Positions 49,251 through 54,497 of a DNA stretch of 54,497 bases are shown one piece after another (the stretch's first letter is position 1; every line of letters begins with the position of its first letter). A program made the translations under genes and the position numbers. The notes beneath the pieces were generated by a model. The model was given only the letters and a program-made list of their open reading frames with translations, did not search any database and was not told where the DNA came from. The stretch is from a virus: the IMG/VR virus record IMGVR_UViG_3300046171_000026, positions 1 through 54,497 of that record; one strand, given 5' to 3'.

Positions 49251-50267
49251 TTAAGAAGCAAGGCTGATACCATTAGCCTGTTTGTAGGCAAGTATCTTCT
49301 CTGCTCTTGTTTGTTTTGGTGCACCAATATTCATAATAGAATCGGCTGCGTCATCAATAGAGATAACCAAGTCCATACCCATTTTATCTGCGAGTATGCT
49401 AGGGTCAATCTTCCATTGTATCTTGTCATGATTAGCAAACTTTTCTACTTGAGAGAACTTAGTCATAGATTTAATTACTTCTTTAAATCTATCAACTCTA
49501 GCCACAACAGTTTTTATCCATTGGGTATGAGTATTGACTACCTCTTGTTTAGCACTAATCATCATTTCAAACTTAGCAAACTCTAAGTCTGAACATGGTA
49601 TTGCACGAGAACGACAACCACCTGTACCAATGATATGCAAAGCATAATCATCTTTCCATGACTGATACTTGTCGCCACTACCTTGACCACCTTGTAGCCA
49701 ATGATGATTGTCATTTCTACATTGTGATAGGTATGGGTTGCTGTTTCTACTGTACCTTGTATCTGACTTCTCTGCTTGTAAGTCAGCTTCAATGTTACAG
49801 TCTGGGTTCAAACCTACTGCTTTCATATCTTCACGATACATAGCATATGCAAAGTTCTTACCATTGTTACTGCTACCACTACCATAACGACTACCATAAT
49901 CTCCATTCAAACTTCCATCTAATTCAAATGAAAAATGTCTGGACTTATCTACTTCGTCATTGTATTGGTCAAGCACTTTAGGTGCGTCAGTTACTTTGAA
50001 AAAGAAACAACTATCTCTACCTACTGCATTGATAGTGTTATGTTTTTTCTGTAGCGACTGAAGTGTAGCAACATCTTCCAATGGAAATCTTCTTTCAACT
50101 ACTTCTTTACAAGTAGCAAACGAAGATTCCAATGTAGACTTTGCGTCATCTCGTGCCTGCTTGAACGCCTCTTTTTCTTCGGTGTCCAATGACTCACAAT
50201 GCTTACGAAAGTCAATCACTAATGACTTACGTTTATCGGCATTGAGCCTTATCTCTTTTTGTTCCAT
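49251..50267 (-). CDS. Early protein, unknown
   Basis: A 338-residue protein, the largest of the early minus-strand genes, with AAAGGAG upstream and its own promoter/terminator unit. The N-terminal ~80 residues are a charged helix (DTEEKEAFKQARDDAKSTLE). The centre is Gly/Ser/Asn-rich with YGSRYGSGSSNNGKNFAYAM and HHWLQGGQGSGDKYQ. Two more helices and an acidic Asp-rich stretch (DLVISIDDAADSIMNIG) follow. No family is recognised. High expression and early timing suggest host takeover or DNA binding. Confidence 0.7.
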   Translation of the reverse strand: MEQKEIRLNADKRKSLVIDFRKHCESLDTEEKEAFKQARDDAKSTLESSFATCKEVVERRFPLEDVATLQSLQKKHNTINAVGRDSCFFFKVTDAPKVLDQYNDEVDKSRHFSFELDGSLNGDYGSRYGSGSSNNGKNFAYAMYREDMKAVGLNPDCNIEADLQAEKSDTRYSRNSNPYLSQCRNDNHHWLQGGQGSGDKYQSWKDDYALHIIGTGGCRSRAIPCSDLEFAKFEMMISAKQEVVNTHTQWIKTVVARVDRFKEVIKSMTKFSQVEKFANHDKIQWKIDPSILADKMGMDLVISIDDAADSIMNIGAPKQTRAEKILAYKQANGISLAS

Positions 50268-50293
50268 GAGTATATACTCCTTTCATGTTGATT

Positions 50294-50330
50294 AAAAAAA
50301 AGACACCACCCAGATAACTGAGTGATGTCT
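50294..50330 (-). terminator. Terminator overlapping the start site of the next promoter
   Basis: On the minus strand a 13-bp stem (50318-50330 with 50301-50313, one G-U class mismatch) with a four-base loop is followed by seven or eight T (50294-50301). The start site of the promoter at 50333-50361 would fall inside the first arm. Read-through from upstream forms the hairpin, while new transcripts do not. Confidence 0.82.
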
Positions 50331-50332
50331 AT

Positions 50333-50361
50333 ATAATATACTATTGTTATTGATGTGTCAA
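50333..50361 (-). promoter_or_regulatory. Sigma70-type promoter for the 338-residue early gene
   Basis: On the minus strand TTGACA (50356-50361) and TATTAT (50333-50338) are 17 bp apart. The -35 overlaps the last codons of the 50358 gene, and a terminator follows immediately. Confidence 0.82.
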
Positions 50362-50783
50362 CTAGCCAAGCCAAGTGTGACTGCTAGTTCTTTAGCTTGA
50401 GTACCATTTATTGTATACCAACTATGATTGTTAGCTATTTGTTCTGGTGTTTGTGCCTGTTCTTGTGTTATAGTTTGATCAACACCTTTTAGTTTATTTA
50501 CTAAATGGTATCTATCATGTGTTTCTGTATTCCAACTGTATCTATATTCTACATACCAAGCATCTTCCAAAGGTAATACTTGTTTATCAATAAAGCCTAC
50601 TGCTTGCATACAGGTATCTCTGTTATCATTAAACCAAGTATCACGACAACCATTGGAACACCAATAGCCTAACCATGTACTAATTTTATTTGATTGATAA
50701 AACTTAGCACCTTTACTGCCACGAATTTGATTTTGATTTTTCTTTTCGGGACATTTTTTATTTTGACACCACTCGCTACTCAT
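50358..50783 (-). CDS. Early protein with zinc-finger-like Cys pairs
   Basis: A 141-residue protein. C6 and C11 (EWCQNKKCPEKK) with C42 and C46 (GYWCSNGCRDTW) look like a zinc-binding set at the N-terminus. The C-terminal half has EYRYSWNTETHDRYHLVNKL and a helix QAQTPEQIANNHSWYTI. It overlaps the gene before by 8 bp. A DNA- or protein-binding early role is possible. Confidence 0.68.
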   Translation of the reverse strand: MSSEWCQNKKCPEKKNQNQIRGSKGAKFYQSNKISTWLGYWCSNGCRDTWFNDNRDTCMQAVGFIDKQVLPLEDAWYVEYRYSWNTETHDRYHLVNKLKGVDQTITQEQAQTPEQIANNHSWYTINGTQAKELAVTLGLAS

Positions 50784-51189
50784 TGATATCTCCTTTTGTC
50801 ATTAGTAATTTAAGATGATTAAATTTTACTTGGTCAAACATCACGATTGTAATGTCATCATTTACCTCTAACCTATTGATTTTATAGACTTTTTTGCCTA
50901 CGCTAAACCACTTCAATCTCTTAACAGATATGTTTCGTGGTGCTTTTTTTTCTAAGTCATGGGCTAGTATGTACTCGTCAGCGTCAGTAGTTCTTTTCTT
51001 ACCTTTACGCTTGTACATAGTGCCATCAGTCTGTTTCCAAGTTGAACGATTTAATAAATCAAACTTGCCTACTCGGTACTCGCCATTCTTTTTTTCAAAA
51101 CCTGCACGAAACTTTTTAGTTTTGGTTGATGTAAGTAAATCATACAATAGATTAGAAACACTACCGACTTGTATGTTTGTTTGTATCAT
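50776..51189 (-). CDS. Early basic protein, unknown
   Basis: A 137-residue basic protein (LLTSTKTKKFRAGFEKKNGE; DGTMYKRKGKKRTTDADEYI; FSVGKKVYKINRLEVNDDIT) with an alternating-strand look and TAGGAGT upstream of its ATG. It is the first gene after the 51218-51246 promoter. It could bind nucleic acid. No family is recognised. Confidence 0.68.
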   Translation of the reverse strand: MIQTNIQVGSVSNLLYDLLTSTKTKKFRAGFEKKNGEYRVGKFDLLNRSTWKQTDGTMYKRKGKKRTTDADEYILAHDLEKKAPRNISVKRLKWFSVGKKVYKINRLEVNDDITIVMFDQVKFNHLKLLMTKGDINE

Positions 51190-51217
51190 ATGTACTCCTA
51201 TTGGTTAATAAGAGTAC

Positions 51218-51246
51218 ATAATACTACATTTAATTGTTGTTGTCAA
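51218..51246 (-). promoter_or_regulatory. Sigma70-type promoter
   Basis: On the minus strand TTGACA (51241-51246) and TATTAT (51218-51223) are 17 bp apart, 28 bp before ATG 51189. The -35 lies within the end of the 51230 gene. Confidence 0.82.
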
Positions 51247-51394
51247 CTAGCTTTTGGATTTCTTCCTTACGTTCATCTAGTTTATGAAGTTCAGAATATA
51301 AGCTAGGGTTATTTAGATATTTAGTTTTAAGTTTAATCATAACTTCATCAAACTTTTTTAGTTTTAATTGTATTTGTCTTGCTAATGTAATCAT
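51230..51394 (-). CDS. Small helical early protein
   Basis: A 54-residue protein from ATG 51394 (MITLARQIQLKLKKFDEVMI; YSELHKLDERKEEIQKLVDN), mostly coiled-coil. It starts 2 bp after the stop of the gene before. The promoter for the next transcript overlaps its 3' end. Function unknown. Confidence 0.6.
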   Translation of the reverse strand: MITLARQIQLKLKKFDEVMIKLKTKYLNNPSLYSELHKLDERKEEIQKLVDNNN

Positions 51395-51396
51395 AT

Positions 51397-51609
51397 TTAC
51401 TCATCTTCAAAAGATTTTCTTGATATTTTTATAAGTAATTTGGCAACTAACATTAGTTCATCTTTAGAACAATTAGAGGTCATTTCATATATTTTATCTT
51501 TTAATGCATCTTCTTGTACTTCAGTTAAATGTTTTTCTATTTCATTTAACTCATCATTAGCAACTTCATTTATTTTTTTATCTATTGCTTCCATGTCATT
51601 GTCGTTCAT
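51397..51609 (-). CDS. Small acidic helical early protein
   Basis: A 70-residue protein (MNDNDMEAIDKKINEVANDE; MTSNCSKDELMLVAKLLIKI) with AAAGGAAA upstream. Strong charge and helices suggest a regulatory partner. It is the first gene after the terminator-promoter unit at 51640-51683. Function unknown. Confidence 0.65.
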   Translation of the reverse strand: MNDNDMEAIDKKINEVANDELNEIEKHLTEVQEDALKDKIYEMTSNCSKDELMLVAKLLIKISRKSFEDE

Positions 51610-51639
51610 GTATTTCCTTTTGTTGATTTATTTATAGTC

Positions 51640-51668
51640 AGTATATAAAAAAACCCCACGACTGTCAA
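51640..51668 (-). promoter_or_regulatory. Sigma70-type promoter nested in a terminator
   Basis: On the minus strand TTGACA (51663-51668) and TATACT (51640-51645) are 17 bp apart. The -35 lies in the 3' arm of the terminator hairpin and the terminator T-run forms the spacer. Confidence 0.85.
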
Positions 51669-51683
51669 GTGACAATCGCAGGG
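51647..51683 (-). terminator. Terminator overlapping a promoter
   Basis: On the minus strand 51670-51683 pairs with 51654-51667 over 14 bp (three G-U pairs), followed by seven T (51647-51653). It ends the transcript of 51717-52110 genes while carrying the -35 of the next promoter. Confidence 0.85.
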
Positions 51684-51716
51684 TAACTTTTAGAGGGAAC
51701 TAAAACTTTTTATATG

Positions 51717-51905
51717 TTATTGCCTACCACCTAACATAATTTCACGAAACTTTTTCATGGTGTATTCAGATATATTATCAAGACCATTTGTTTCTTTAAA
51801 TATATCTTGTGCCTCGTGAAGTTTGGTTGTATTTTGTTTGTCGTAGTACCTAGCTTTGTTTTCTTGTTGTATTACATCAATGCCCCACCTAGTTTGATCT
51901 GTCAT
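51717..51905 (-). CDS. Small early protein, unknown
   Basis: A 62-residue protein (MTDQTRWGIDVIQQENKARY; DNISEYTMKKFREIMLGGRQ) with AAGGTTATT upstream, overlapping the gene before by 17 bp. It is hydrophilic and helical. It ends one transcript before the 51647-51683 terminator. Function unknown. Confidence 0.63.
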   Translation of the reverse strand: MTDQTRWGIDVIQQENKARYYDKQNTTKLHEAQDIFKETNGLDNISEYTMKKFREIMLGGRQ

Positions 51906-52110
51906 AATAACCTTTCTTCATTAGATATTTATATGCAGATTTTTTTGTACGAGGTAAATCTGGAAACCATTGTTTAAGTACATTTACAATACTGCCACGA
52001 TAAAATCGTATGCCCATTGTACTTGTGGCTTCAGCTTTCAAAGTGTTCAAGCACATTTGAAACCTAAAGTTTTCTCGTTGCTCGTCATTACTAAAAGTAA
52101 TTGTTGTCAT
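51889..52110 (-). CDS. Small early basic protein, unknown
   Basis: A 73-residue protein with AAAGGAG upstream (MTTITFSNDEQRENFRFQMC; FYRGSIVNVLKQWFPDLPRT; AYKYLMKKGYYDRSN). The basic C-terminal half could bind DNA. It is the first gene behind the promoter at 52133-52161. Function unknown. Confidence 0.65.
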   Translation of the reverse strand: MTTITFSNDEQRENFRFQMCLNTLKAEATSTMGIRFYRGSIVNVLKQWFPDLPRTKKSAYKYLMKKGYYDRSN

Positions 52111-52132
52111 AAGACTCCTTTGTTATTCTTAT

Positions 52133-52161
52133 ACTATATCAAGGATATATTGTTGTGTCAA
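52133..52161 (-). promoter_or_regulatory. Sigma70-type promoter
   Basis: On the minus strand TTGACA (52156-52161) and TATAGT (52133-52138) are 17 bp apart, 22 bp before ATG 52110. A terminator lies directly upstream at 52173-52210. Confidence 0.84.
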
Positions 52162-52172
52162 ATAGTACAGAC

Positions 52173-52210
52173 AAAAAAAAGCCCTACCGATATTGCTACC
52201 GATAGGGCTT
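52173..52210 (-). terminator. Terminator insulating the next promoter
   Basis: On the minus strand 52197-52210 pairs with 52179-52192 over 14 bp with two G-U pairs and a four-base loop (GCAA), followed by eight T (52173-52180). It ends the small 52226 transcript. Confidence 0.88.
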
Positions 52211-52225
52211 AGACCTGTTCACATG

Positions 52226-52300
52226 TCATAGTGTTCCTATAATTCCGATTATACTACCCATAACGAGCCATATAAGTGAAACATAAATAAATGCTTTCAT
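52226..52300 (-). CDS. Tiny early membrane peptide
   Basis: A 24-residue peptide from ATG 52300 (MKAFIYVSLIWLVMGSIIGI then IGTL) with ideal ribosome binding site AAAGGAG. It is bracketed by its own promoter (52340-52368) and terminator (52173-52210), so this peptide is a complete transcription unit. One membrane helix. Possibly acts on the host membrane early in infection. Confidence 0.65.
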   Translation of the reverse strand: MKAFIYVSLIWLVMGSIIGIIGTL

Positions 52301-52339
52301 ATTTATTTCTCCTTTCTTGAGTTAATTAATAGTAAATCT

Positions 52340-52368
52340 ACTGTATTACAGATGTATTTATGTGTCAA
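52340..52368 (-). promoter_or_regulatory. Sigma70-type promoter for the tiny membrane peptide
   Basis: On the minus strand TTGACA (52363-52368) and TACAGT (52340-52345) are 17 bp apart. The -10 is a partial match, but the spacing and the terminator just upstream fit the pattern of the neighbouring units. Confidence 0.72.
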
Positions 52369-52379
52369 GTGATATGCAC

Positions 52380-52418
52380 AAAAAAAAACGAGAGGGCAAT
52401 TTTAATTTTGCCCCCTCG
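52380..52418 (-). terminator. Terminator after the first early genes
   Basis: On the minus strand 52408-52418 pairs with 52389-52399 over 11 bp (one G-U pair class) with an AT-rich loop, followed by nine T (52380-52388). It ends the 52445-52873 transcript. Confidence 0.88.
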
Positions 52419-52444
52419 CAATTTTGTAAGTTGGTATTTTTAAC

Positions 52445-52528
52445 TTAAAGACCTAGTGATTTAGCTAATAAATGTAGCAATAAATAGCCAATAGTTATTG
52501 ACGAAACCATTACAAATATTAATTTCAT
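52445..52528 (-). CDS. Tiny early membrane peptide
   Basis: A 27-residue peptide from ATG 52528 (MKLIFVMVSSITIGYLLLHL then LAKSLGL) with GAGGAAG upstream and an ATGA overlap with the gene before. One membrane helix. Second of three small membrane genes in a row. Function unknown. Confidence 0.6.
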   Translation of the reverse strand: MKLIFVMVSSITIGYLLLHLLAKSLGL

Positions 52529-52686
52529 TTTTTTATCTTCCTCACTTTCATAAATGACTTATGTAATTCCTGTTGTTTAAATTTTTCTACCTCTATTCCT
52601 CTCAATTTTATTATTGAAACTATTAGAATAATAAAACCAATTACAATTAGAGATAAGCCCCCATATAAAAGAGTATTAACTGTCAT
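52525..52686 (-). CDS. Small early membrane protein
   Basis: A 53-residue protein from ATG 52686 (MTVNTLLYGGLSLIVIGFII then LIVSIIKLRGIEVEKFKQQE), with a membrane helix at about 5-27 and a basic cytoplasmic tail ending MKVRKIKK. It overlaps both neighbours. Function unknown. Confidence 0.62.
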   Translation of the reverse strand: MTVNTLLYGGLSLIVIGFIILIVSIIKLRGIEVEKFKQQELHKSFMKVRKIKK

Positions 52687-52873
52687 ATATATTCTTATGA
52701 ATTGATTTTATCTTATCAGTTGCAATAGGTGTAATGCTCTCAAGTTGTTTATCAGTTAAACTTTTAACAGTATTACTTTCTATTGTATCAATAACCAATT
52801 TTGAACTAGCGATCTTATTACTAATTTCTAATTGTTTATTAATTTTTTCTAATACCTTAATTAATTGTTTCAT
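52676..52873 (-). CDS. Small helical protein, first gene of the leftward arm
   Basis: A 65-residue protein (MKQLIKVLEKINKQLEISNK; SLTDKQLESITPIATDKIKS) with AGAGGTAA upstream. It is helical and charged. As the first gene after the divergent control region it is expected to be expressed earliest on this strand. Function unknown. Confidence 0.65.
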   Translation of the reverse strand: MKQLIKVLEKINKQLEISNKIASSKLVIDTIESNTVKSLTDKQLESITPIATDKIKSIHKNIYDS

Positions 52874-52952
52874 TTATTTACCTCTATTTATTAAGTTTAT
52901 TTATTATGTATAATAATTATATATAAAAGTTATATCTAATTAATATAACTAT

Positions 52953-52981
52953 ATATTATATTTAATTAATATATATGTCAA
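52953..52981 (-). promoter_or_regulatory. Leftward sigma70-type promoter
   Basis: On the minus strand TTGACA (52976-52981) is followed by TATAAT (52955-52960, 15-bp spacer) overlapping TAATAT (52953-52958, 17-bp spacer). It would start the leftward early arm at 52873. The AT-rich context makes the exact -10 uncertain. Confidence 0.65.
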
Positions 52982-52982
52982 A

Positions 52983-53034
52983 TAGATATAAATAATATAT
53001 ATAATAGATAGATATAAATAATATATATAATAAA
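52983..53034. repeat. AT-only direct repeat, period 26 bp
   Basis: A 24-bp unit, starting TAGATATAAATAATATATAT, is present at 52983 and again at 53009, with a partial third copy (AATAGATATATAT) from 53034. The whole stretch is A and T apart from single G. Such easily melted repeats suit a replication origin, but low complexity alone could also explain them. Confidence 0.6.
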
Positions 53035-53156
53035 TAGATATATATATTATATAAATATACTGCCTTATTCTTGCCATATTATAGACAAAGTTATGCCTTA
53101 ATATTATAGTATGGTAAATATATGACAAAGTGTTGCATAAATATCACACCTTTAGA

Positions 53157-53172
53157 TGTTTCACGTGAAACA
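53157..53172. promoter_or_regulatory. parS: Exact chromosomal-type parS site (ParB-binding palindrome)
   Basis: TGTTTCACGTGAAACA is a perfect 16-bp palindrome and equals the consensus centromere site bound by bacterial chromosomal ParB proteins (GTTTCACGTGAAAC core). A chance match of this length in an AT-rich 54-kb sequence is very unlikely. No ParA or ParB gene is visible in the window, so the host ParB is the probable partner. Confidence 0.88.
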
Positions 53173-53178
53173 TTACAG

Positions 53179-53195
53179 ATTAGAATGATTCTAAT
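53179..53195. promoter_or_regulatory. 17-bp palindrome beside parS
   Basis: ATTAGAAT-G-ATTCTAAT is a perfect inverted repeat with one central base, 7 bp after the parS palindrome. It looks like an operator for a dimeric DNA-binding protein. Confidence 0.6.
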
Positions 53196-53265
53196 TAGCA
53201 ATCAATTACAGGTTGTATTAGGGGGGGGGTATTAAAAAAGCTAATAAAATAAGGGTTAATTTAAC

Positions 53266-53283
53266 AATTCAAAATTTTGAATT
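53266..53283. promoter_or_regulatory. 18-bp palindrome upstream of a promoter
   Basis: AATTCAAAATTTTGAATT is a perfect palindrome ending 8 bp before the -35 of the rightward promoter at 53291. The position suits a regulator of the 53388 gene, perhaps its own product. Confidence 0.55.
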
Positions 53284-53290
53284 AAATAAA

Positions 53291-53319
53291 TTGACGTTAG
53301 TTATTAAAAATGCAATAAA
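53291..53319 (+). promoter_or_regulatory. Rightward promoter candidate
   Basis: TTGACG (53291-53296) and AATAAA (53314-53319) are 17 bp apart. The -10 is weak, which fits a regulated promoter. It points to the gene at 53388. Confidence 0.5.
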
Positions 53320-53387
53320 GGTATATGAATATTTTAAAAATAAATAAAAATTTATTGGGTATTCATAATAATAAAAAGGAAAATAAA

Positions 53388-54176
53388 ATGAAAAATGAAA
53401 CTAATGTTAAATTTGATAGACCAATAAAACTATCAGCTGAGCAGACAAAACAAGTTACTCAAGTTGATGATATTTTGACAGCTGAAAATTCTGTTGGAAA
53501 TCAAAAAATAGTTTTAGTTAATATGATTACTGAAACTATCAACTCTAAGAAAGTTAAAATGGAATATACTGAAATCAATAAAACTACAGGCGTTGAGAAA
53601 GTAATTTCATTTGATAGCTTAAACCAAATAACTAATAAAGATGTTAAGGGGTTAGCTGATACTTACAAAAAATGGTTGGGGGTTGATAAGTTAAAATCAT
53701 GGGCTTCAACTACTGACAATGGTAAAGAAAGAATGAGAATTTTAAAAGAGTCTTTATGGGTTGCTATTGTTACAGCTAAAACTGAAGTAATCACAAAAAA
53801 TAAAAAGGGTGAGCAATTTACAGGAAATAAAAATAGTGAAATTTTTGTTGATGGTGACTTTGCTAAAAACTACTCAGATAATGATAAGGGGTTAGATATT
53901 GTTAGCATGAAATTTTCACAGCTAAAAAGAGCAACCCAAAATTATATTGCTGATAAGAAAACACCAATTAATTCAACTGAGGTTTCAGCTAGAAATAATG
54001 GTTTTCAAACTCTAATGAAAAAATCAGTTTTAGCGATTGACGAAGCTAAAGAAAAAATTGTTTTGGGGGAAAATAACCCAAATGATTTAAACGCTGTTAA
54101 AAGTGTTTTCATTAAAGCCCAACAATACATTGAGGAACATAACAGGGTTCAAGCTAGTTTAAAAAAAGCTAGTTAA
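53388..54176 (+). CDS. Rightward early protein, unknown
   Basis: I chose ATG 53388 (MKNETNVKFDRPIKLSAEQT) because AAAAGGA lies 7 bp upstream; the ATG at 53325 has none. The 262-residue protein is basic and hydrophilic: a strand-rich part (QKIVLVNMITETINSKKVKM), a helix with YKKWLGVDKLKSWASTTDN, and a C-terminal helical part (FIKAQQYIEEHNRVQASLKK). It does not show ParB, repressor or replication-initiator motifs that I know. It stands alone between the parS/palindrome region and a strong terminator, so a regulator or origin-linked DNA-binding protein is a fair guess. Confidence 0.72.
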   Translation: MKNETNVKFDRPIKLSAEQTKQVTQVDDILTAENSVGNQKIVLVNMITETINSKKVKMEYTEINKTTGVEKVISFDSLNQITNKDVKGLADTYKKWLGVDKLKSWASTTDNGKERMRILKESLWVAIVTAKTEVITKNKKGEQFTGNKNSEIFVDGDFAKNYSDNDKGLDIVSMKFSQLKRATQNYIADKKTPINSTEVSARNNGFQTLMKKSVLAIDEAKEKIVLGENNPNDLNAVKSVFIKAQQYIEEHNRVQASLKKAS

Positions 54177-54193
54177 TAAAAGCTAACTAAATT

Positions 54194-54227
54194 AAAACCC
54201 CAGACTAATCATCTGGGGTTTTTTTTT
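54194..54227 (+). terminator. Rho-independent terminator after the 53388 gene
   Basis: AAAACCCCAGA (54194-54204) and TCTGGGGTTTT (54212-54222) form an 11-bp stem with a 7-base loop, ending in nine T (54219-54227). It isolates the rightward early gene from the genome end. Confidence 0.9.
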
Positions 54228-54242
54228 GGAATTTTTAAAAGT

Positions 54243-54276
54243 GTTATATTATAACATAACAAATAGAGCTCTATTT
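54243..54276. other. Two perfect palindromes near the genome end
   Basis: GTTATA-T-TATAAC (54243-54255) and AAATAGAGCTCTATTT (54261-54276) are perfect inverted repeats in the noncoding AT-rich stretch between the last terminator and the terminal repeat. They may be binding sites or parts of the packaging/replication end. Confidence 0.5.
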
Positions 54277-54351
54277 AAACTAGGTATAACAATTATATAT
54301 AATAATTATATTTAATTTCTATACATGGTTTACTTAGGGGAATTATAGCTA

Positions 54352-54497
54352 CAAAAATTCAAGGGCTATCCTCAGTAAAACCCCGAGAACCACCCAGAAA
54401 AAACACTTAAAAAAATTACAAGGAATAAATCAAGGTACACACTAGGGAAATAAACTAGGGGATATGCGAGTGACCACCCCCATACCTACCTATATAC
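54352..54497. repeat. Right copy of the terminal direct repeat
   Basis: Same 146-bp sequence as 1-146 with AG instead of CC at 54396-54397. The window ends exactly at the end of the repeat, so this copy closes the genome onto position 147. Confidence 0.93.

Larger units (their letters stand above)
52874..53387. other. Divergent control region without genes
   Basis: This 514-bp region separates the leftward and rightward early genes. It contains a leftward promoter (52953-52981), an extremely AT-rich stretch with a 26-bp-period direct repeat (52983-53034), a repeated GACAAAGT (near 53086 and 53124), an exact parS palindrome (53157-53172), two more palindromes (53179-53195 and 53266-53283), nine G in a row (53221-53229) and a rightward promoter (53291-53319). 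An ATG at 53325 without a ribosome binding site is not counted. It is the best candidate for an origin and partition or regulatory centre. Confidence 0.75.

Noticed and set aside
53325-53387. Upstream ATG for the 262-residue rightward gene
   Set aside because: The N-terminal extension MNILKINKNLLGIHNNKKEN is Asn/Lys low-complexity and has no ribosome binding site, whereas ATG 53388 has a good one.
1-54497. tRNA genes, CRISPR arrays, integrase, insertion sequences
   Set aside because: I looked for tRNA arm patterns, regularly spaced repeats, tyrosine/serine integrase motifs and transposase motifs and found none I could support. The HTH-like frame at 1536 has only a recombinase-like small domain and no catalytic residues.

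Overview
This window looks like a complete genome of a tailed double-stranded DNA phage with a podovirus-like plan. A 146-bp sequence is present in direct orientation at both ends (1-146 and 54352-54497, two mismatches), so the unit is about 54.35 kb and is either circularly closed or carries short direct terminal repeats. The DNA is visibly AT-rich, genes are packed with 1-8 bp stop/start overlaps, and the protein set (family A DNA polymerase, DnaB-like helicase, short Zn/TOPRIM primase, large portal, 1175-aa internal protein, M15 endolysin, many small basic proteins) resembles marine phages of AT-rich alphaproteobacteria such as SAR11. That host assignment is inference. No integrase, repressor, phage RNA polymerase, tRNA or CRISPR array was found.

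Layout. 1-561 is a noncoding leader with a consensus host-type promoter (397-425). 562-1111 is a gene broken by several frameshifts. 1181-9633 holds small and large terminase, five small unknown genes, portal, two virion-type proteins and scaffold. 9665-11091 holds the major capsid protein and a decoration-type protein, followed by a hairpin terminator. 11162-16095 holds small head-tail proteins, a tail adaptor with an inserted lectin-like module, a beta-propeller-type tail protein and a repeat-rich fibre. A second strong promoter (16103-16131) opens 16158-23126, a host-recognition region in which a five-gene cassette (fibre, small chaperone-like protein, three paralogous fibre-tip-like proteins) is present twice in tandem. 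23130-29978 encodes internal/ejection proteins. 29978-35121 is a lysis and envelope region: several small membrane proteins, a 3-TM holin, exported proteins and an M15 endolysin. 35108-36433 is a run of small basic proteins, closed by a two-way terminator at 36432-36500.

From 36505 to 52873 every gene is on the minus strand. Read in the direction of transcription this arm starts with an early region of tiny membrane proteins and unknowns, each behind its own sigma70-type promoter and often an adjacent terminator. Small genes, a GP88-like protein, primase, helicase and DNA polymerase follow. Then come two adjacent genes that are each split by one frameshift (a replication protein that may be an SSB, and a Cas4/RecB-like exonuclease), a metallophosphoesterase, a DUF3310 protein and small unknowns.

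The divergent control region (52874-53387) contains AT-rich tandem repeats, an exact 16-bp chromosomal-type parS palindrome, two further perfect palindromes and a promoter for one rightward gene (53388-54176) with its own terminator. The main points of interest are the parS site without a visible ParB, the duplicated tail cassette, the terminator-promoter units of the early arm, and the cluster of broken genes.
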